A DNA stretch of 64,000 bases from Hysterangium stoloniferum (GCA_015178975.1 WHVD01000221.1:48765-112764), one strand, 5' to 3'. Shown: positions 34,013 through 47,058, counted from the first letter of the stretch. Made by a program: numbers and translations. The notes: a model not told the origin generated them from the letters alone.

Positions 34013-34419
34013 TGTGAAGAGTGGTGTATAAGTTCTGACCATTTTATATACGAAGAAATGAGTAGAATGGGAAGATGGATGATTCAAGTGGAGGCCTCAA
34101 CTGCTATAGTTCGAGGCCTGAAGTGTTCAGTAGTTCAGAAAATGCTACCTATATGGTAGCTGACACATTACCCTGATCACCGCTCATAGTAGACCTAGTT
34201 TATGTCTTACGAGTGGTGGTGCTTGGGTAAAAAATGTGTCTGAGTTTCATTTGGTGCCGAGTGCACCCACAAGTATACACAATGCTTCGAACTAATGAAA
34301 TGATGCAATATTTGAAGAATATAAATGATAGAAAAATATGAATAGAATGTGTAAAATATAAATAAAATAAAAGGAGTGTTTTACCACAATGAAACTTTGG
34401 TAAAAGCATACTCCTCACA
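34013..34419 (-). mobile_element. LTR subfamily B, solo copy in the degenerate RT
   Basis: TGTGAAGAGTGG...ACTCCTCACA, 407 bp, shorter than the other B copies through internal deletion. Flanks ATCAA and ATTGA differ by two transitions; alignment with the intact RT shows exactly 5 extra bases at the site, so this is a decayed TSD. Confidence 0.78.
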
Positions 34420-35925
34420 ATTGATGACCTTCCTATTGGCTGGGGAAGTTGGAAACATTGACATTGAAATAGGTTGTGCGCCTTCTTTCAATGGGACATT
34501 GACTTTGATGTCTACTTGTCCTAAACACCCATCTACTCCAAAGGCTTGAACATTCTTAGACAGGAGGAGACATCAGCAGGAATGTCAGGTCCTAGATTGA
34601 CCAACTTATGTAGGTCCTCCGCTCGAAATGTTTCTGTGGTGGTGACTTCTGACATTTTAGGGCCTGCTGGGTCAAAATCGTCTGCAAGTTCTCGTTCTGG
34701 GGGCTGTCCAGAAGGTTGAGGGTTAAGGACGAGGTGAGCGATCTTGGTTGCCGTTGACTGCATCGATGCTTTCTCAGTTGAAGATCTAGGCATCTGGGCC
34801 CATTCGTTTGTGTCGTGAATTAATCCAACAGTTTCCCCTCGTTGAATGATTCTTGGTGTCAGAGAGGGGTTAGCGAGAGGTATTGCAGTGTGTTCCCTAG
34901 AGATAGCAGTGGTGGGAGCGGCTAGTATACTCCCATTGTCATTCTGCAGCACGACTCCCTCGATTATCCATTGGTCACCAATAAGATCACCAACAAAAAC
35001 TGGTACTAGTCGAGCTGATTCCAACTCTATAGTACAATCCTGTAGGGCCTGTACGACTCTTTCAGTATGCACCCCTTTGTCTGGTTTGGAAGTCAATTCA
35101 GGTGAGTCATTGGCTAGTTCCTCAAGAGGGATCTTGCTAATAGAAAAGGCCAAAGGCTGTGGCTCCTTGGAGGAACTGGCTGGGATAGACCCTGCCCTCC
35201 CTGGCAGAATCAATCTAGAGCCCAACGGCTGGTCTCGTAATGTTCCAATTTCATAATTCACATGAAAGTCTTCACCGAGAAGAATCGGGACAGTTATGCC
35301 TCAGAACAACGTACATTTTGGTGGTAAATCTAAGGAGCATACCAGTCTCGTCCTTGAGGTAAATGGGGATATTAACATATCCCAAGACTTTAGCATTACC
35401 GGTAAGCTGTACGAGACATAATTTGAGTCCTTGCTTGAGCTTGGGGTGGTCCACTAGTTTCTTATAGAAATCCTCCAAAATTAAGGAAAGATTGGCTCCA
35501 GTGTCCAACCTGATTTTAATAGGATTAGAGGCTTCGGAGTCCCCTACGTGTCTGTAGACATATAATGCTGAAATCCCAATACTGGAGTATCCACCTGGGG
35601 GATCCCTTCTGCAGTAGATAATGGTCGAATCCTCTTTCATAAGCTGACTGGATTGAGGGTATTGGACCCTGGGTCTTTTGCTTTTCTTTCTTACGGCCAG
35701 TTTGACATCCCTCCTGACACGTCTACTGTTAGGTACATTCGGAACAAAGTTGTCTGCTTCAGAATCCAATTCGTCACAAGGAATTAGAGTGGGTAACTGC
35801 CCTGGGTTGAAGGGGAAGTTCTCCTCCTCCGATCCCTCTAACTCAGAGGGGTCTTCTATAATATAGGTCTGACTTATTTCTTTAGATTGGTTTGCAAGTA
35901 CTTCCTTGTTGACAATTTCCTCAAT

Positions 35926-36545
35926 GGAGGATAACCCAAAATTTTAAAAGTTATTTGTCCACTAAAGTATATATATTTATATTGTTTGTTGTAGAATTAA
36001 TATTTATGCAAATTCAGTCTATCAGATAATATTCTGGAGAATAAGGAAATATTAATATTTATCTTGTATCTGACAAAAGTTAGTCAAACAAACATATATA
36101 GATTATCCTTTTGGGGCTAAATTCCACAACATGGATTGGTTGGCCAGATAGTTCTGGTTAACTTTCTAAACCAAATAAATTTAAATTATATGAACTATAT
36201 TTGAAAGTTTGCATAATATACAAGAGAACCCATCTTATCCCAAAGATTAAGTCATAACCCAAGTAATTTTGGTTAACTATAATGTTTGTGGACATTTTAA
36301 AAGTCATGGAGATACTAGAGAATGTATTTTATCCCAAAGATTAGGTAACAACCCAGATAATCTTGTATAACCATGACATTTGTGCATATTTTAAGGGAGT
36401 GTACAAGTCTTAAAGATGAAATTTTGGGTTAATGAAATATAAATCCCTAAAACATGTAGTCATAGCCAGGAGAAATAGTCTCACTTAAAAATATGAGGAG
36501 TTTTTCATAAGATTTTGTGTATTCAATGAATTGTGACTATCCTCC
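35926..36545. mobile_element. AT-rich 620-bp insertion with short inverted ends
   Basis: Splits gag between the segment ending GLTEMG and the acidic segment containing EGSEEENFPFNPGQLP, which are contiguous in the sister copies. Left end GGAGGATA (35926-35933), right end TATCCTCC (36538-36545), an 8-bp inverted repeat. The interior is far more AT-rich than its surroundings and contains an imperfect ~110-bp direct repeat (ATCCCAAAGATTA(A/G)GT at about 36237 and 36333). No ORF. It looks like a MITE-type DNA element. TSD unclear. Confidence 0.5.
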
Positions 36546-37949
36546 AATGGTAGGAGGTTTAGATCACAATAAGGCTCCCATCTCAGTCAGACCTTTCCGG
36601 TTCTGATGATGAGTGTCTAGCCAGTCTCCTTTCTCAAGGAAATCACAGTCTGATATACAAACATAGACTTGCGATGCTTCATTCTCATTTGGGGATGAAC
36701 TCGCGTCTAAAACAACGTCGTTGTCCTCTGATTGAGGAAGGTAGACAGAAATGAAAATTGATTCCTCATCAATGTTATGTACTTGTCCCTGTATGCTTAA
36801 TCCATAAGCTGCTTTGTAAGTCCTCTGATTCTCCACCTTCTCGGTTGGGTTCTGCTTGGAGCATTTGTTAATAGAGACATAGTGCGACATCTTACCAGCG
36901 TGAGGGCAGTCAATCTTAAAATGCTCTAAGCTCCCACAAATCCAGCACTCCTTCGGGGGTTTAGTGACACTTTTCTTGTTGCTTTGTTCAAAAAAGAACT
37001 TGCCGTGTTTCTTACCCTGTTTTGTGTTGGATCTCCTAGGGACATTTTATCTTCAGCTTCGCTGAGAAGGACGTGGCCTCAATTAGTGGAATCAATTCTG
37101 CTGAAGTGATCTTCTTCATGCCAGAGATCCGATTCTTCCTGCTCAGTGATCATGACTCTGTGCTTCTGAAACCGATAACACTCTCGACGTGTTTGGACCC
37201 AAGCGTTGATCAGAGCCTCTTGCAGATTGTTAGCATAAGTCTGTAAGCTCATGATGTCGTCAATGGGTTGTCCTTGTAGAAGGTAAAGCCATTCCGTGGG
37301 TAGTGTGAGGATGAGTCTGCATGTTTCGTCCTTTCGATTTTGGTGGAAGCCATACAAGAATTGATAAAGCTTAATTCTCTGTTGAATATAGTGAACAGGT
37401 GTCTCCTGATTGTGGCCGACTTGTCTAAATTTCATGGCTTCCCATTCTAAGGCTAAGGATTCACACCAATGAGTTCCAAGTAATCCCTCTACAATACCCC
37501 AAAGAAATGATCCGTGAGATCGACTGAATTCAGTGCAATGTTCACGGTCTAGAGTGCTCCACCAGATCTTGGCATTGCCAGTGAGTCGTCTTGGCAGAGC
37601 GACTCCTAACAACGTGCTCATGGAGTCTGAGATCTCCAAGAGACTCATGATATCCATGATGTAGTCCAAGGCCTTGGATTGAGTTCCATCATATTCAGGA
37701 AGGTCAGACCATTTTATTTTGATGTCATTGGTGTTAAGAGAGATCTTTTTATCCTTAGGTAAGTCATTGATAGGTGCACTGACTTGAGGCTCCATCGGAG
37801 TTTGAAAGGGAGAGTTAGGTACTCCACCATGACACCCCCCATGTCCTGAATTCCCTCCATAGTCTGAACTACTAGAGCTCCCAGATGAACTGCTAGGGGG
37901 TCCTCCTGGTGGCAGAAAGGGATTCGAGGAGATTGGCAGGGAATGGCAG

Positions 37950-38593
37950 TGTAAAGGGTATGCATATATGCATAATTGGACTAAGGAATAATAGTTGGAT
38001 TATAGTACTTTATTATTTATCTTTTATTTTCTTTCTTTATATTCTTTCTATATTTCGAGCACACCTTTATTTTGTAGTTCGAAGCTTTGTGTATACGTAG
38101 GGGCACTCTCGGCGCCAAAAGGATAGACAACTTTTACCCAGCAGACACCACCTCGTAAACGACCCAGACATCGAATAGCGAGAGGTGTCAAGGGTAACGT
38201 CTCAACTACCTTTAAAGGTAGTATTCTCTTGCATACTAACGTACTTTGGACTCGAACTGCGAAGGTCGAGTTCCAATCTAAGGTCTTTGCGCTAGTCGAC
38301 ATTATAGTCGACTTGCGCTATTATTTCTTTACTCTAGATATTCAGCTTCACATTGATTATCTATTTTACATCTAGCTACAAGTTGTATCGTGAAGGTCAA
38401 CTCTTTCATTCTTTCATTCTAGCCGTCAAGAGCAACTGTACAGTTGCTCTTGTGACGTGTAGCGTGTCTTCTTACTAGTACAGCTTGTCTAGTAATCTAT
38501 GGTATTGTACTGTACGGTCAATACCTGCTAATAGTAGTTGAATAAACACTATTCTTCGTATATCGAACGGTCAGAATCTATCGACTCTTCACA
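37950..38593 (+). mobile_element. LTR subfamily A solo copy in degenerate gag
   Basis: TGTAAAGGGTATGC...CTCTTCACA, 644 bp, flanked by GGCAG on both sides (37945-37949, 38594-38598). Palindrome GAGCAACTGTACAGTTGCTC near 38430-38449. Confidence 0.92.
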
Positions 38594-39713
38594 GGCAGGG
38601 ATCGTCTGGGTTCAGAGATCCTTGACCAGCAACCTGACCAGCTATGCCCTCGGTGAATGCTGTAGAGAAGGATGGTTGACCCCTGTTGGCGACTGATCTA
38701 TTCCTAGTTGTGGGTAGTTCATCACCAAAGCTAGGATTATCTGACATTCGTTCGAACGTGACGTGAGAGCGATGAATCCCCTGGTGGGGTGCCAGGCTGA
38801 GTTCCTTTGAGATTCCTCTCTCAATTTTGATCGTATTCAAAGGCCGACATGGCTGAGGTTGGTGGAAGGGAGTGCAGATTTCCATTCCCTTTTCCTGAAG
38901 ACGGTCTGCAACTTGCATCCTCATATCCAATGGGAAGTCTTGCAAGGTAATGGGACGATTGAGTGAATGAAGGAAACGAGTGTCGGGGGACCCATTTAGG
39001 TTACGAACAAATGGACTAGTTATGGAGATGGGCGAATCGGGGACTTGAATCGAGTTATTATAAGGATAGAGCACTTCCAAAACCATCTTATCGAGTCTCC
39101 TCTGATTACTTGAGGATTGATCTTCTCCAAGACTTCGAATGGTCCTATTCGTCTTTGTATAAGTTTCCTCCCAGGTCCTTTGGCTTCGATAAGCTCGAGG
39201 GAATGGGGATTGATTAGGATGTAATGTCCTTCTGAGATATCTTCCACCGGTCTCCTTTTCTTATTGTAGCAGTGAGTGTGAAGGGTATGCATATATGCAT
39301 GATTGGACAGTGGAATAATATGCATATTATAGTACTTTATTATCTAGTTTCTATTCCTTTTCTTTAATTCTCTATATCCTTCGAGCATACCCGTATTTCT
39401 TAGTTCGAAGTCTTGTGTATACCTATGGGCGCTCTCGGTGCCAAAAGATAGACACCTTTTACCCAGCAGACACCACCTTGTAACGACCCAGACGTCGAAT
39501 AGCGAGAGGTGTCAAGGGTAATGTCTCAGCTACTTATAAAAGTAGCAACTTCTTGCGTACTAATAATCTTTGGACTCGAACTGCGAAGGTCGAGTCCCAC
39601 TCTCAAGTCTTTGCACTCGTCGACACTCTAGTCGATTCATGCTGCTATATCTCTACCTTTGATATTCAGTCTTTCGCTGATTATCTTCCTTACTTCTAGC
39701 TACAAGTTGTACC

Positions 39714-41121
39714 ATTGTAAGTTCGTTACTAGGAAAAGACCTAATAACCTGTGCGCAACGGTCAAGTCTTTATGACGGTCACTGACACAGTCGTTCTTGA
39801 AACCAGTCTATAACCAAACACACTCGGAGCGAGAGGCTAGAGATCGGACCTTGGATGACGTAAATGAAGATGAATACAAAAGGCTGACGTAAGCCCAATG
39901 TCGAGGAGTGTAGAACTTCAACAATAAGAGACACTACAGTATCCCTTACTGGCCGTAGGAGTGAGACTGAGAGTAAGACTTAAGAGATTGTCCTTAAGAA
40001 TGAGCTTCGAAATGAGATACAACGAAATTGCTTGTTCAATAGTGGGCAAAAGAGAGGCCCTTATATACATGAGAGAGCACAGGTCAAATCAAACATCTAC
40101 AAACAACGACACAATAACGATGCGATATGGTGTGAGTCATCTCTGAGTCATCACAATAGGAGTGTTAGTAAAGCTGTGAACAAAATAGGGGGAGGCTGTG
40201 CTGAACAATAAGAGAATGACAAACAAAAGATGAGATCAGACATGTGATACGGATAAATGGGGAAACACAATAGAACAATAGGGGAAGTGAGTCAGACAAT
40301 AGGGATGATGGAGTAATAGAAGTGATGGCTGATGAAACATCGATGACATGAGTCAGAAACACAAGAATCCCACGATAATGCGTCACCCTCAAATGCTATG
40401 CTTGATTTCGAAATCTTGACAATATTACCAATCGATGAACCGAGATTGGACGTATTGTGTTCCTAGTTTTGCAGTATAAGGAGGGGACACAATCAATCAC
40501 CATTTAGAACCAGGTGGTGAGTAGGCTCCACAACCACGCAAGGAACACGAATCGACGACGACCTCGACGAGGCTCTACTTGACTTCCCTCTGGAACCGGG
40601 GTCCTAAATAACTTGGGTCCTCTGTGATCTCCTACTGGAGTGAACGTTGCCATGTAATAGATTCCCGATGACGGTGGGGAACAGTCCTGCTGGAACACTC
40701 GATCGAATCGATAGTGGAGGATTTCGGAGGAGCCATCATAGTGCTCTATACGAATGAAGGCAGGATCGTCTGGAGCATATGGGAGTCGAATACCTTGTTG
40801 ACGGAGGAAACGATGGTATTTCTTGGAGGAGCATGAGTGGGCTGGTAGGGGCTTGGAAATGATGTCTGAGGATGAGGAGAAGCGAGACGTTATTGGCTGG
40901 AGTTCTATTTGGGAGTGAAGAGTCGGTTTCGAGTAGGAACTGAGGGTTACTTTGGAGGATGATGCAGTGTTGAACATGATGGAGTTTTGGTCGTCTGTTT
41001 GATGAAACTGATTTGACTGTGTAGAAGTCGTCTTGAGTGCCAAAGTATATATAAGAATTTGTGCTTGTGACGTGACTTGAAACTATTGCCATATTAGTCT
41101 CTTTCCGATTGAACTCTCTAC
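39714..41121. mobile_element. Unclassified 1.4-kb insertion in the LTR, with a 179-aa ORF
   Basis: Breaks the A-type LTR between GTTGTACC and its continuation CCGTAAAGGTCAACTC. The interior has no resemblance to the LTR families. It contains a minus-strand ORF (40504-41043). No clear terminal repeats or TSD were found, so its class is open; boundaries are accurate to about 10 bp. Confidence 0.5.
40504..41043 (-). CDS. Hypothetical 179-aa protein inside the LTR insertion
   Basis: Continuous frame of 179 codons. Ser/Thr/Gln-rich first 70 residues, then a more ordered part: KKYHRFLRQQGIRLPYAPDD, FIRIEHYDGSSEILHYRFDR, SSGIYYMATFTPVG and a basic end (EPRRGRRRFVFLAWLWSLLT) with a hydrophobic C-terminus. 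Not recognised. The ordered half has protein-like composition, so it may be a captured host exon or an ORF of an unknown element. Confidence 0.4.
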   Translation of the reverse strand: MALKTTSTQSNQFHQTDDQNSIMFNTASSSKVTLSSYSKPTLHSQIELQPITSRFSSSSDIISKPLPAHSCSSKKYHRFLRQQGIRLPYAPDDPAFIRIEHYDGSSEILHYRFDRVFQQDCSPPSSGIYYMATFTPVGDHRGPKLFRTPVPEGSQVEPRRGRRRFVFLAWLWSLLTTWF

Positions 41122-41328
41122 ACCGTAAAGGTCAACTCTTCTTTTCTCCAGTCCTTATCGTCACGAGCAACTGTACAGTTGCTCTTGTGACGTGTAGTGT
41201 GTCTTTTACTAGTACTATCAGTCTAGTAAGCTACAGTATTGTACAGAACGGTCAATACTTAATAATAGTAGTTGAATAAATACTATTCTTCGTACATTGA
41301 GTGGTCAGAATCTATCGACTCTTCACAG

Positions 41329-41347
41329 TGGTGATCCAAGCCGGACC
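41329..41347 (+). promoter_or_regulatory. Candidate primer-binding site of family A
   Basis: TGGTGATCCAAGCCGGACC starts two bases after the LTR end. A leading TGG matches the CCA tail of a priming tRNA. The tRNA identity was not determined. Confidence 0.5.
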
Positions 41348-41576
41348 GTTCTTTTCCTACAAAGAAAGATCTTATTATTGGACTACTAAATCCCGAACAT
41401 GCAAATGACTACGGGCAAGAACCAAACACCTAGGTCTTCATCAGCTCTGAGTAGCTCCATGCCTCGTCAAAAATCCGCTAATTTGGAACCATCCCGTAAC
41501 GTCACTTTGAGGAAGTCTTCGTTGACTCTCCAAGGATCAACTCCTCTGGAGGATCCTTCCGGAGTAGTAGCGGAAT

Positions 41577-42050
41577 TGTGAAGAGTGGCGGAAGTTCTGA
41601 CCATTCTATATATGAAGAAATGAGTAGAAAGGAAGGATATTGACCTATTCGGTGCAATATAAGAGAAAGTGAGAGAAAGAGCATGAGATGACGAAGGAGT
41701 CAACGAGTGCGATGGTTCGAGTGGCGGCCTCGACTATTACAGTTCGAGGCCAGAAGTGTTTAGTAGTTCAGATATTGCTACTTATGTAGTAGCTGACACG
41801 TTACCCTGATCACCGCTCGTAGTAGACCTAGTTTGTGTCTTACGAGTGGTGGTTCTTGGGTTAAAGTGTGTCTGAGTTCTAATTGGTGCTGAGTGCACCC
41901 ACAAGTATACACAATGCTTCGAACTAATGAAGTATGCAATATTCGAAGAATATGAAAGATAGAAAAATATGAATAAAATATGTAAAATATAAATGAAATA
42001 AAAGGAGTGTTTTACCACAATGATACTGTGGTAAAAGCATACTCCTCACA
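41577..42050 (-). mobile_element. LTR subfamily B solo copy in gag
   Basis: 474 bp, TGTGAAGAGTGGCGG...ACTCCTCACA, TSD GGAAT at 41572-41576 and 42051-42055. Removing it rejoins the gag frame, which confirms the boundaries. Confidence 0.92.
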
Positions 42051-43730
42051 GGAATCATCAATGAACATTCCACCCGACCCACCTGAAGAACGCTCGTCAC
42101 CCAGGCAGTTGAACGCCCCTGGAGGCAATGTTGAGCCCGGTCGAGCACCCACGCCCATTCTCAAGTTCCCTCCGAGACAGGTTATTCTCAAGCAGTTCCT
42201 TGGAGGTCATATGATTTATGCTCAGCCCATCGACTTACAATGGGATATGTACTACACCGATCGAATCTCCGAGGATCTGGTTACTCCCTTTGTAGAGGAG
42301 TACAATACGGATTATCCCATTTTACCAGTGACTGTAGCAGTTTGGTTAGGTCGTTACCAGGCGATCTTATCGGCGCGAGATTTATTCACGCGACCAGGGA
42401 ACCTTGAGGACTTGACCCGATCGATTCCCGAATGGTTGAACGAGGTGACTACCACTACGGAAGGAGGAAGAAGGATTCTCAAGCGGGAGGTGTTTTCTCT
42501 ATTCCTTGAAGCACTTCGTATGCATGATGATGCATTGCAGATCCTGCATGTCCTGCTCGGCGGAGATCATGTCATGCCTAAGGTTGACTACCAGTACATG
42601 TACATCCACATGTTGGAGGAGTCTCTCAATGGAGTCACGCCAAATCTGCCATTTGCATACTTCACTTTAAGGGGTCGGCTGAAGCGAAATCAAAGAAGAC
42701 TCGATAAGATGGTTTTAGAGGTACTCCTCCCCTATAATGACTTAATTCAGGTCCCCGATTCGCCTATCTCCACGACTAATTCGTTTGTTCGCAACCTAAA
42801 TGGGTCTCCAGATACTCGTTTCCTATGTTCTCTCAACCGTCCTGTGATATTGGAGGACTTTCCACTGGACTTGAAGACGCAGGTGATAGAACACCTTCAA
42901 GAAAAGAGGATTGAGGTCTGTGCTCCCTTTCATCAACCTCAGCCACGTCGACTCCTGAACACGATGGAGATTGAGAGACAAATCACGATGGAACCCGGTC
43001 CCACACCTTTTCAGGGAGATCCTCGCTCTCGCGTCACATTTGAGGGAGTTTCCAACAGCCCTAACGTCGGGAACGAGGTGACCACTGTCAGAAACTGATC
43101 GGTCGCCAGCAAGGGTCGACCGTCCTTCTCTACAGCATTCACTGAGGGTATAGCTGACCCAGTCGCTGGTCGAGGATCGCTGAACCCAGACGGTCCCCGC
43201 CATTCTCTGCTGATCACTTTGAATCCCTTCTTGCCATCAGGAGGACCCCCTAGTGATTCATCCAGGAGTTCAAATACTTCAGACCGAGGAGGGAACTTGG
43301 GACGTGGGGAGCACCACAATGGAGTGCCTAATACCCCTTTTCGAACTCCGATGTGGTCTCAAGCTAGCGCGCTTATTGATGACTTACCTAAGGACAAGAA
43401 GATCACTCTTAACACCAACGACCTCAAGATCAAATGGTCTGACCTCCCCGAATACGATGGAGCCCAATCCAAGGCCTTGGATTATATCATGGACATCATG
43501 AGTCTTGCGGAGATATCAGACTCTTTGAGTGTGATGTTAGGAGTTGCTCTGCCAAGACGACTCACAGGAAACACTAAGGTCTGGTGGAGCACCCTAGACT
43601 GTGAGCATTGTACTGAATTCAGTCAATCTCATGGGTCATTTCTCTGGGGCATTGTGGAAGGATTGTTTGGAACTCGCTGGCATAAATCCTTGGCCTTAGA
43701 ATGGGAAGCCATGAAATTTCGACAAGCTGG

Positions 43731-44374
43731 TGTAAAGGGTATGCATATATGCATAATTGGACTAAGGAATAATAGTTGGATTATAGTACTTTATTATTTA
43801 TCTTTTATTTTCTTTCTTTACATTCTTTCTATATTTCGAGCATACCTTTATTTTGTAGTTCGAAGCTTTGTGTATACGTATGGGCGCTCTCAGTGCCAAA
43901 ATGACAGACACTTTTTACCCAGCAGACACCACCTCGTAAATGACCCAGACGTCGAATAGCGAGAGGTGTCAAGGGTAACGTCTCAACTACCTATAAAGGT
44001 AGTATTCTCTCGCATACTAACGTACTTTGGACTCAAACCGTGAAGGTCGAGTTCCACTCTAAGGTCTTTGCGCTAGTCGACATTATAGTCGACTCGCGCC
44101 ATTATCTCTTTACTCTAGATATTCAGCTTCGCGTTGATTATCTATTTTACATCTAGCTACGAGTTGTACCGTGAAGGTCAACTCTTTCATTCTTTCATTC
44201 TAGCCGTCAAGAGCAACTGTACAGTTGCTCTTGTGATGCATAGCGTGTCTTCTTACTAGTACTGCTTGTCTAGTAATCTACGGTATTGTACTGTACGGTC
44301 AATACCTGCTAATAGTAGTTGAATAAACACTATTCTTCGCATATCGAACGGTCAGAATCTATCGACTCTTCACA
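43731..44374 (+). mobile_element. LTR subfamily A solo copy in gag
   Basis: 644 bp, TGTAAAGGG...CTCTTCACA, TSD GCTGG at 43726-43730 and 44375-44379. It separates gag text KFRQAG from the following HDRETP-type segment. Confidence 0.93.
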
Positions 44375-46415
44375 GCTGGTCACGATCGCGAGACACCCAT
44401 CCACTATATCCAGCGGAGAGTTAAACTCTATCATTTCCTGTACGGGTTCCACCAGGACAGAGGAGATGAGACATGCAGACTCATTCTCACGCTGTCTACG
44501 GAATGGCTCTACCTTCTTCAAGGACAACCCATTGACGATATCATGAGTTTGCAGACTTATGCTAATAACCTGCAAGAAGCTCTGATTAACGCTTGGGTCC
44601 AAACACACCGGGAACGTTACAGGTTCCAGAAACCGTGCGTAATGTTATCAGAGGGTCAGGAAGTGGATTTTAGAGTCACCGACGACTTCTCTTCACCTAA
44701 CCATGTTCTCGATAGTCTCACTAACGAGAGAGGCTCAACAAGAAGGACCGTCCCTGACGTCACTAATCCAATGCAGGGAAAGCGTCACGGAAAAATGTTC
44801 TTCGAGAGGAGTAACAAGAAGAGCTCGGTCAAACCCACCAAGGAATGTTGGATATGCGGAAGTCTGGAGCATTTCAAGATAGATTGCCCCCATGCTGGCA
44901 AAATGTCTCATTATGTCTCTATCAACACATGCTCCACACAGGATATGTCGGAGGAAGCTGAGGAGCAAAGGTTATATGAAGCGGTTCATGGACTATCTAT
45001 ACAAGGACAAGTAAATAGCTCTGATGATGAATTGACTTTTGTTTCCATTTATGTGCCCCGAGTTGGAGACAAATTAGTAAGGGAGGAAAATCGAACGACT
45101 AGTGAAGCTCTTCCATCTGAAGTTTATGTATCCATACTCACCGCAGATTTCTTTGAAAAGGGAGACCGGTTGAGTGCTCATTGGCAGGACCTTGAAGGCC
45201 TGACCGAGAAGTACCATCAGACTGGAGATTCTCACAAACAAATCAGCTCGAACTCGCTCTGTTCGCCTGGAGCTGATGTTGACACATTCCCGTTTGATCC
45301 CAGAAACCCCCCCGACTTACTACTGTACGAGGACTCAGATTCGGAGGACAGCGACAATGATCCGGTATTGGATTCCCCTTCGAAGCATATTCCTTGTCGA
45401 AGTGAGTGCAGGAATGTAAGCTTGTCCCTGCGCAAGGAAAGTAAGTTGCCTAGAATCCAATACCTCATCCCAGTCGACTGATGAAGGAGGATACTACGAG
45501 CCTTTATCGAAAATGGGATCCCCCCAGTGGTTACTCTAGCATAGGAGTTGCAGCGCTCCATGTTTTCGGTCATGTAGGAACTCCCGATTCACCCAAACAC
45601 ATTAAAGTCCGAATGGACACGGGAGCAGATCTTTCCCTTATATCAGAGGAATTCTACAAGGGGCTGCAGGGCATATAAGTTGAAACAAGGACTCAAGTTA
45701 CGTCTAATCCAGCTCACGGGTAACGCTAAGGTTATTGGATATGTTAATATTCCTATTTACCTGGAGGATGACAGTGGAAGTTACTGAAGTTCGCGAAACT
45801 TATGTCGTTAGAGGAATGACGGTGCCAATTCTTTTAGGAGAAGACTTCCATATTAATTACGAAATTGGTACTCTAAGAGATCAGCCGTTGGGATCTAGAC
45901 TTATTCTCCCGGGACGACAGGGTTTTATTCCAGCCAGTTCTTCTAAGGAACCTCAACCTTTGACTTTCACCGTCAATAAGGCCCCTTTTGGGAAGCATGA
46001 GAAGGAGCAACCCAAGCTCACCTCTCTCCCAAATAAAGGTGTTTGTACTGAAAGAGTCGCGCGAGCCTTGGAGGATTGCACTATCGATCCAGAGTCAGCC
46101 AGACTAGTGCCCATTTTTGTTGAAGATCTAAAGGGTGAGGAGTGGATTGTTGAAGGAATTGTATTGCAAAACGAGGACAGTTCCATATTAGCCACACCAA
46201 TCACGGCAATTTCAAGGAATAGTGCGGCAGTACCCTTAGCCAATCCATCGCTAACCCCTAAGACTATCCGACGAGGGGAGACAATAGGGATAATTCATGA
46301 CCCCGCTCGTTGGGCTCACAAGGCCAGGTCACTTGAGGAGAAAGGTTTAATGGCAGCAGGCGCGACCAAGATTGCACACCTTATCGAAAGTCTCTCTCAA
46401 CTTGAAGAGGACCGT

Positions 46416-47058
46416 TGTGAAGAGTCAATAGATTCTGACCATTCGATATACGAAGAATAGTGTTTATTCAACTACTATTAGCAGGTATTGACCGTACAGT
46501 ACAATACTGTAGATTACTAGACAAGCAGTACTAGTAAGAAGACACGCTATGCGTCACAAGAGCAACTGTACAGTTGCTCTTGACAGCTAGAATGAAAGAA
46601 TGAAAGAGTTGACCTTCACGGTACAACTCGTAGCTAGATGTAAAATAGATAATCAACACGAAGCTGAATATCTAGAGTAAAGAGATGATAGCGCGAGTCG
46701 ACTATAATGTCGACTAGCGCAAAGACCTTAGAGTGGAACTCGACCTTCGTGGTTCGAGTCCAAAGTACGTTAGTATGCGAGAGAATACTACCTTTATAGG
46801 TAGTTGAGACGTTACCCTTGACACCTCTCACTATTCGACGTCTGGGTCGTTACGAGGTGGTGTCTGCTGGGTAAAAAGTGTCTATCGTTTTGGTGCCGAG
46901 AGCGCCCATACGTATATACAAAGCTTCGAACTACAAAATAAAGGGTTGCTCGAAATATAGAAAGAATGTAAAGAAAGAAAATAAAAGATAAATAATAAAG
47001 TACTATAATCCAACTATTATTCCTTAGTCCAATTATGCATATATGCATACCCTTTACA
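46416..47058 (-). mobile_element. LTR subfamily A solo copy in pol
   Basis: 643 bp, TGTGAAGAGTC...CCCTTTACA. Flanks ACCGT (46411-46415) and ACCAT (47059-47063) are a TSD with one G-to-A change; the sister copy has ACCGT. Confidence 0.9.

Larger units (their letters stand above)
33615..39276 (-). pseudogene. Degenerate family-A Gypsy copy (chimeric, no LTRs of its own)
   Basis: Read leftward on the minus strand: integrase C-terminal piece (39276 to ~39107: DISEGHYILINPHSLELIEA, GRKLIQRRIGPFEVLE), fused directly to mid-gag (39106-38594: DKMVLEVLYPYNNSIQVPD), then gag continuing after a solo LTR (37949-36564, with CWICGSLEHFKIDC knuckle), protease (35769-35272: IRLDTGANLSLILEDFYKK), the protease-RT linker (35261-34533) and the start of reverse transcriptase (34001-33615: GVIEPSKSPWGVPAFVVYRN, RVVIDYRKLNSLTVPNEFSL). 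RT is frameshifted and then truncated. Stops and frameshifts throughout. Interrupted by a B-type LTR, an AT-rich insertion and an A-type LTR. Confidence 0.85.
39277..41327 (+). repeat. 5' LTR of the plus-strand family-A copy (split by a 1.4-kb insertion)
   Basis: LTR sequence 39277-39713 and ~41121-41327 (TGTGAAGGG...CTCTTCACA). Directly downstream is a TGG-initial primer-binding-site candidate and then the family-A gag, so this is the 5' LTR of that copy. It lies in the integrase part of the degenerate minus copy. Left flank GTGAG. Confidence 0.78.
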
